Below, piece by piece: positions 62,598-64,000 of a stretch of DNA of 64,000 nucleotides (within the stretch, counting starts at the first letter, position 1; each line of letters starts with the position of its first letter). The notes below the pieces were generated by a model. That model was given only the letters and a program-made list of their open reading frames with translations. It did no database searches and was not told where the DNA came from. The stretch is from assembly GCF_000444875.1 (NCBI RefSeq), contig NC_021985.1:1798001-1862000 (forward strand), read 5' to 3'. The translations under genes and the position numbers were made by a program. Source of the stretch: Streptomyces collinus Tu 365 (GTDB taxonomy: Bacteria; Actinomycetota; Actinomycetes; Streptomycetales; Streptomycetaceae).

Positions 62598-64000
62598 TCA
62601 CGCCTCCTTCGGGTCGGCAGGGCCGGCGGCGGGACCGGCGGGACGGCGGGTTCGGCGCAGCGGCGGCTGGGCACCCAGGCTCTTCGGGTCGAGGCCGGAC
62701 CACTTGTGGCCGTCGGCGAAGAACTTCCGGCGGGCCAGCAGCGTCATCAGCGGCTTGGTGAACAGGAAGACGACGACCACGTCGAGCACGGTGGTCAGAC
62801 CCAGGGTGAACGCGAAGCCCTGGACCTTGCCGACGGTGACGATGAACAGCACGGCGGCGGCGAGGAACGACACGAAGTCGGAGACCAGGATGGTGCGCCG
62901 GGCGCGCGGCCAGGCACGCTCGACGGCGGGGCGCAGCGTGCGGCCCTCGCGGATCTCGTCCCGGATGCGTTCGAAGTACACGATGAACGAGTCCGCGGTG
63001 ATACCGATGGCCACGATGGCACCGCAGACGGCCGGGAGGTTCAGCGCGAAGCCGATGGCCGGGCCGAGCAGCGACATGATCACGTAGGTGAGGATCGCGG
63101 AGACCAGCAGGGACGCCATCGCGACGAGTGACAGACCGCGGTAGTAGATCACCAGGTACAGCACGACCAGCGCGAGGCCGATCGCGCCGGCGAGCAGACC
63201 GGCGCGCAGCTGCTCACCACCGAGCGCGGCGGTCACCGTGGTGACGGACTGCTCCTTGAAGGTCAGCGGCAGGGCGCCGTACGACAGCATGTTCGCGAGG
63301 CTCTGCGCCTCCTTCTGGGTGAAGCTGCCGGAGATGTACGCGTTGCCGCCGGTGATGGCGGTCTGCACGTACGGGTGGGAGACGACCTCGTCGTCCAGAA
63401 CGATCGCGAACTCGTTCTGCGGGGTGGTCCGCTGCGCCAGCTTGGCGGTGACGTCGGCGAACTTCTTCGCCCCGCTGGAGTCGAACGTCATGTCCACCTG
63501 CCAGCCCCCGGCACCCTGGGTGTTCAAGGTGGCCTGGGCCTTCTTGATCTCCGTGCCGGAGACGTCGACGGGGCCGAGCAGGAACTTGCTCCAGACCTTG
63601 CCGTCCTTGCCGCAGGCGACGGTGGTCTCCCCCGTCTTGACGTTCCGGCCGGCGACGGCGCGCTGCTTGGGGTCGTTGCAGTCGAGCGTGGCGTACTGCT
63701 TGGCCGCCGCGGCGGCCGAGGGGTCGGCGCTGCCGGACGCGGCAGGAGAGGGGCTGCCGGCTGCCTTCGGGCTGCTGCTCACGGACGGCGAGGCGTCGGC
63801 CTTCAAGGCGTCGGTGACGGCGCGGCCCTGTGAGGTGGCGCCGGCCGAAGGGCTGGCGGAGCTCCCGGAGACCTTGTCCTGGGCCTTGGCCGAGCCCGAC
63901 GCGCTCGGAGAGGCGGAGCCGGCGCCCGGGGAGGCGGAGCCGCTCGGGCTGGCGCTCGGGGTGGGTGTCGCCGCGCCGGTCGTCGCCTCGCGCTGGATCA
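62598..64000 (-). CDS. secD: protein translocase subunit SecD, partial at the right edge
   Basis: The frame is open from the stop at 62598 through 64000, so the N-terminus lies outside the window; 467 codons are seen. The visible part includes a long Ser/Ala/Pro/Gly-rich insert from the edge to about 63700 (SPSGSASPGAGSASPSASGS and similar), then the periplasmic segment with EFAIVLDDEVVSHPYVQTAITGGNAYISG. Five membrane segments follow, starting AGLLAGAIGLALVVLYLVIYY, with GIAVNADV-type motif AIGITADSFIVYFERIRDE and LVSDFVSFLAAAVLFIVTVG. It pairs with SecF three bases downstream. Confidence 0.95.
   Translation of the reverse strand, partial: IQREATTGAATPTPSASPSGSASPGAGSASPSASGSAKAQDKVSGSSASPSAGATSQGRAVTDALKADASPSVSSSPKAAGSPSPAASGSADPSAAAAAKQYATLDCNDPKQRAVAGRNVKTGETTVACGKDGKVWSKFLLGPVDVSGTEIKKAQATLNTQGAGGWQVDMTFDSSGAKKFADVTAKLAQRTTPQNEFAIVLDDEVVSHPYVQTAITGGNAYISGSFTQKEAQSLANMLSYGALPLTFKEQSVTTVTAALGGEQLRAGLLAGAIGLALVVLYLVIYYRGLSLVAMASLLVSAILTYVIMSLLGPAIGFALNLPAVCGAIVAIGITADSFIVYFERIRDEIREGRTLRPAVERAWPRARRTILVSDFVSFLAAAVLFIVTVGKVQGFAFTLGLTTVLDVVVVFLFTKPLMTLLARRKFFADGHKWSGLDPKSLGAQPPLRRTRRPAGPAAGPADPKEA

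Overview
The window is a stretch of Streptomyces chromosome. The evidence is the very high G+C with strong third-position bias, frequent GTG/TTG starts, and the presence of actinobacterial or streptomycete genes (bldD, sIHF, guaB1, a RelA with long N-terminus, SecD with a Ser/Ala/Pro-rich insert). From memory the gene order from about 12.6 kb to the right end matches the conserved core of S. coelicolor (priA-metK-coaBC-rpoZ-gmk-sIHF-pyr operon-bldD-nusB-efp-aro genes-mltG-ruvX-alaS-rpsD-rarA-hisS-relA-apt-secF-secD); I could not run an alignment. I see no rRNA, tRNA, CRISPR array, insertion sequence or prophage.

Layout. 0-6.5 kb: a sensor-like gene cut by the left edge, then a four-cistron minus-strand ABC import operon (lipoprotein, two permeases, ATPase) whose last cistron is a fusion of a HAD phosphatase with an endonuclease/exonuclease/phosphatase domain. 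A divergent GntR/HutC regulator and a perfect palindrome lie at its head. This is the most novel-looking unit. 6.7-12.6 kb: an amino-acid permease with a downstream Lrp/AsnC regulator and a phased array of TTGCG sites, then guaB1, a lipoprotein RNase with barstar, and a SorC regulator. 12.6-23.4 kb: rpe, rsmB, fmt, an unknown HTH protein, a degenerate PriA, metK, coaBC, rpoZ, gmk and sIHF.

23.7-33.7 kb: the complete pyrimidine operon pyrR-pyrB-pyrC-orf-carA-carB-pyrD-pyrF on the minus strand. Most cistrons overlap or nearly touch, a PyrR-type RNA site overlaps the pyrR ribosome site, and a strong GAAA-loop hairpin sits between carB and pyrD. 33.8-34.4 kb: bldD on the plus strand behind two tandem BldD boxes. 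34.6-47.6 kb: nusB, efp, a degenerate M24 peptidase homologue, a P-loop protein, aroB-aroK-aroC, aroE, mltG, ruvX, alaS and two small membrane-associated proteins.

47.7-64 kb: an AfsR-like ATPase (plus strand), rpsD, rarA, a VKOR-family protein, hisS with a metallo-hydrolase, a membrane cyclophilin and a DUF349 protein (both plus strand), relA, a small secreted cysteine-bearing protein, apt, secF, and secD running off the right edge.

Five copies of a dispersed element with core GCGCAGTTCCCCGCGCCCCT occur in three intergenic gaps between 6.5 and 17 kb. Strong inverted-repeat terminators close most transcription units.
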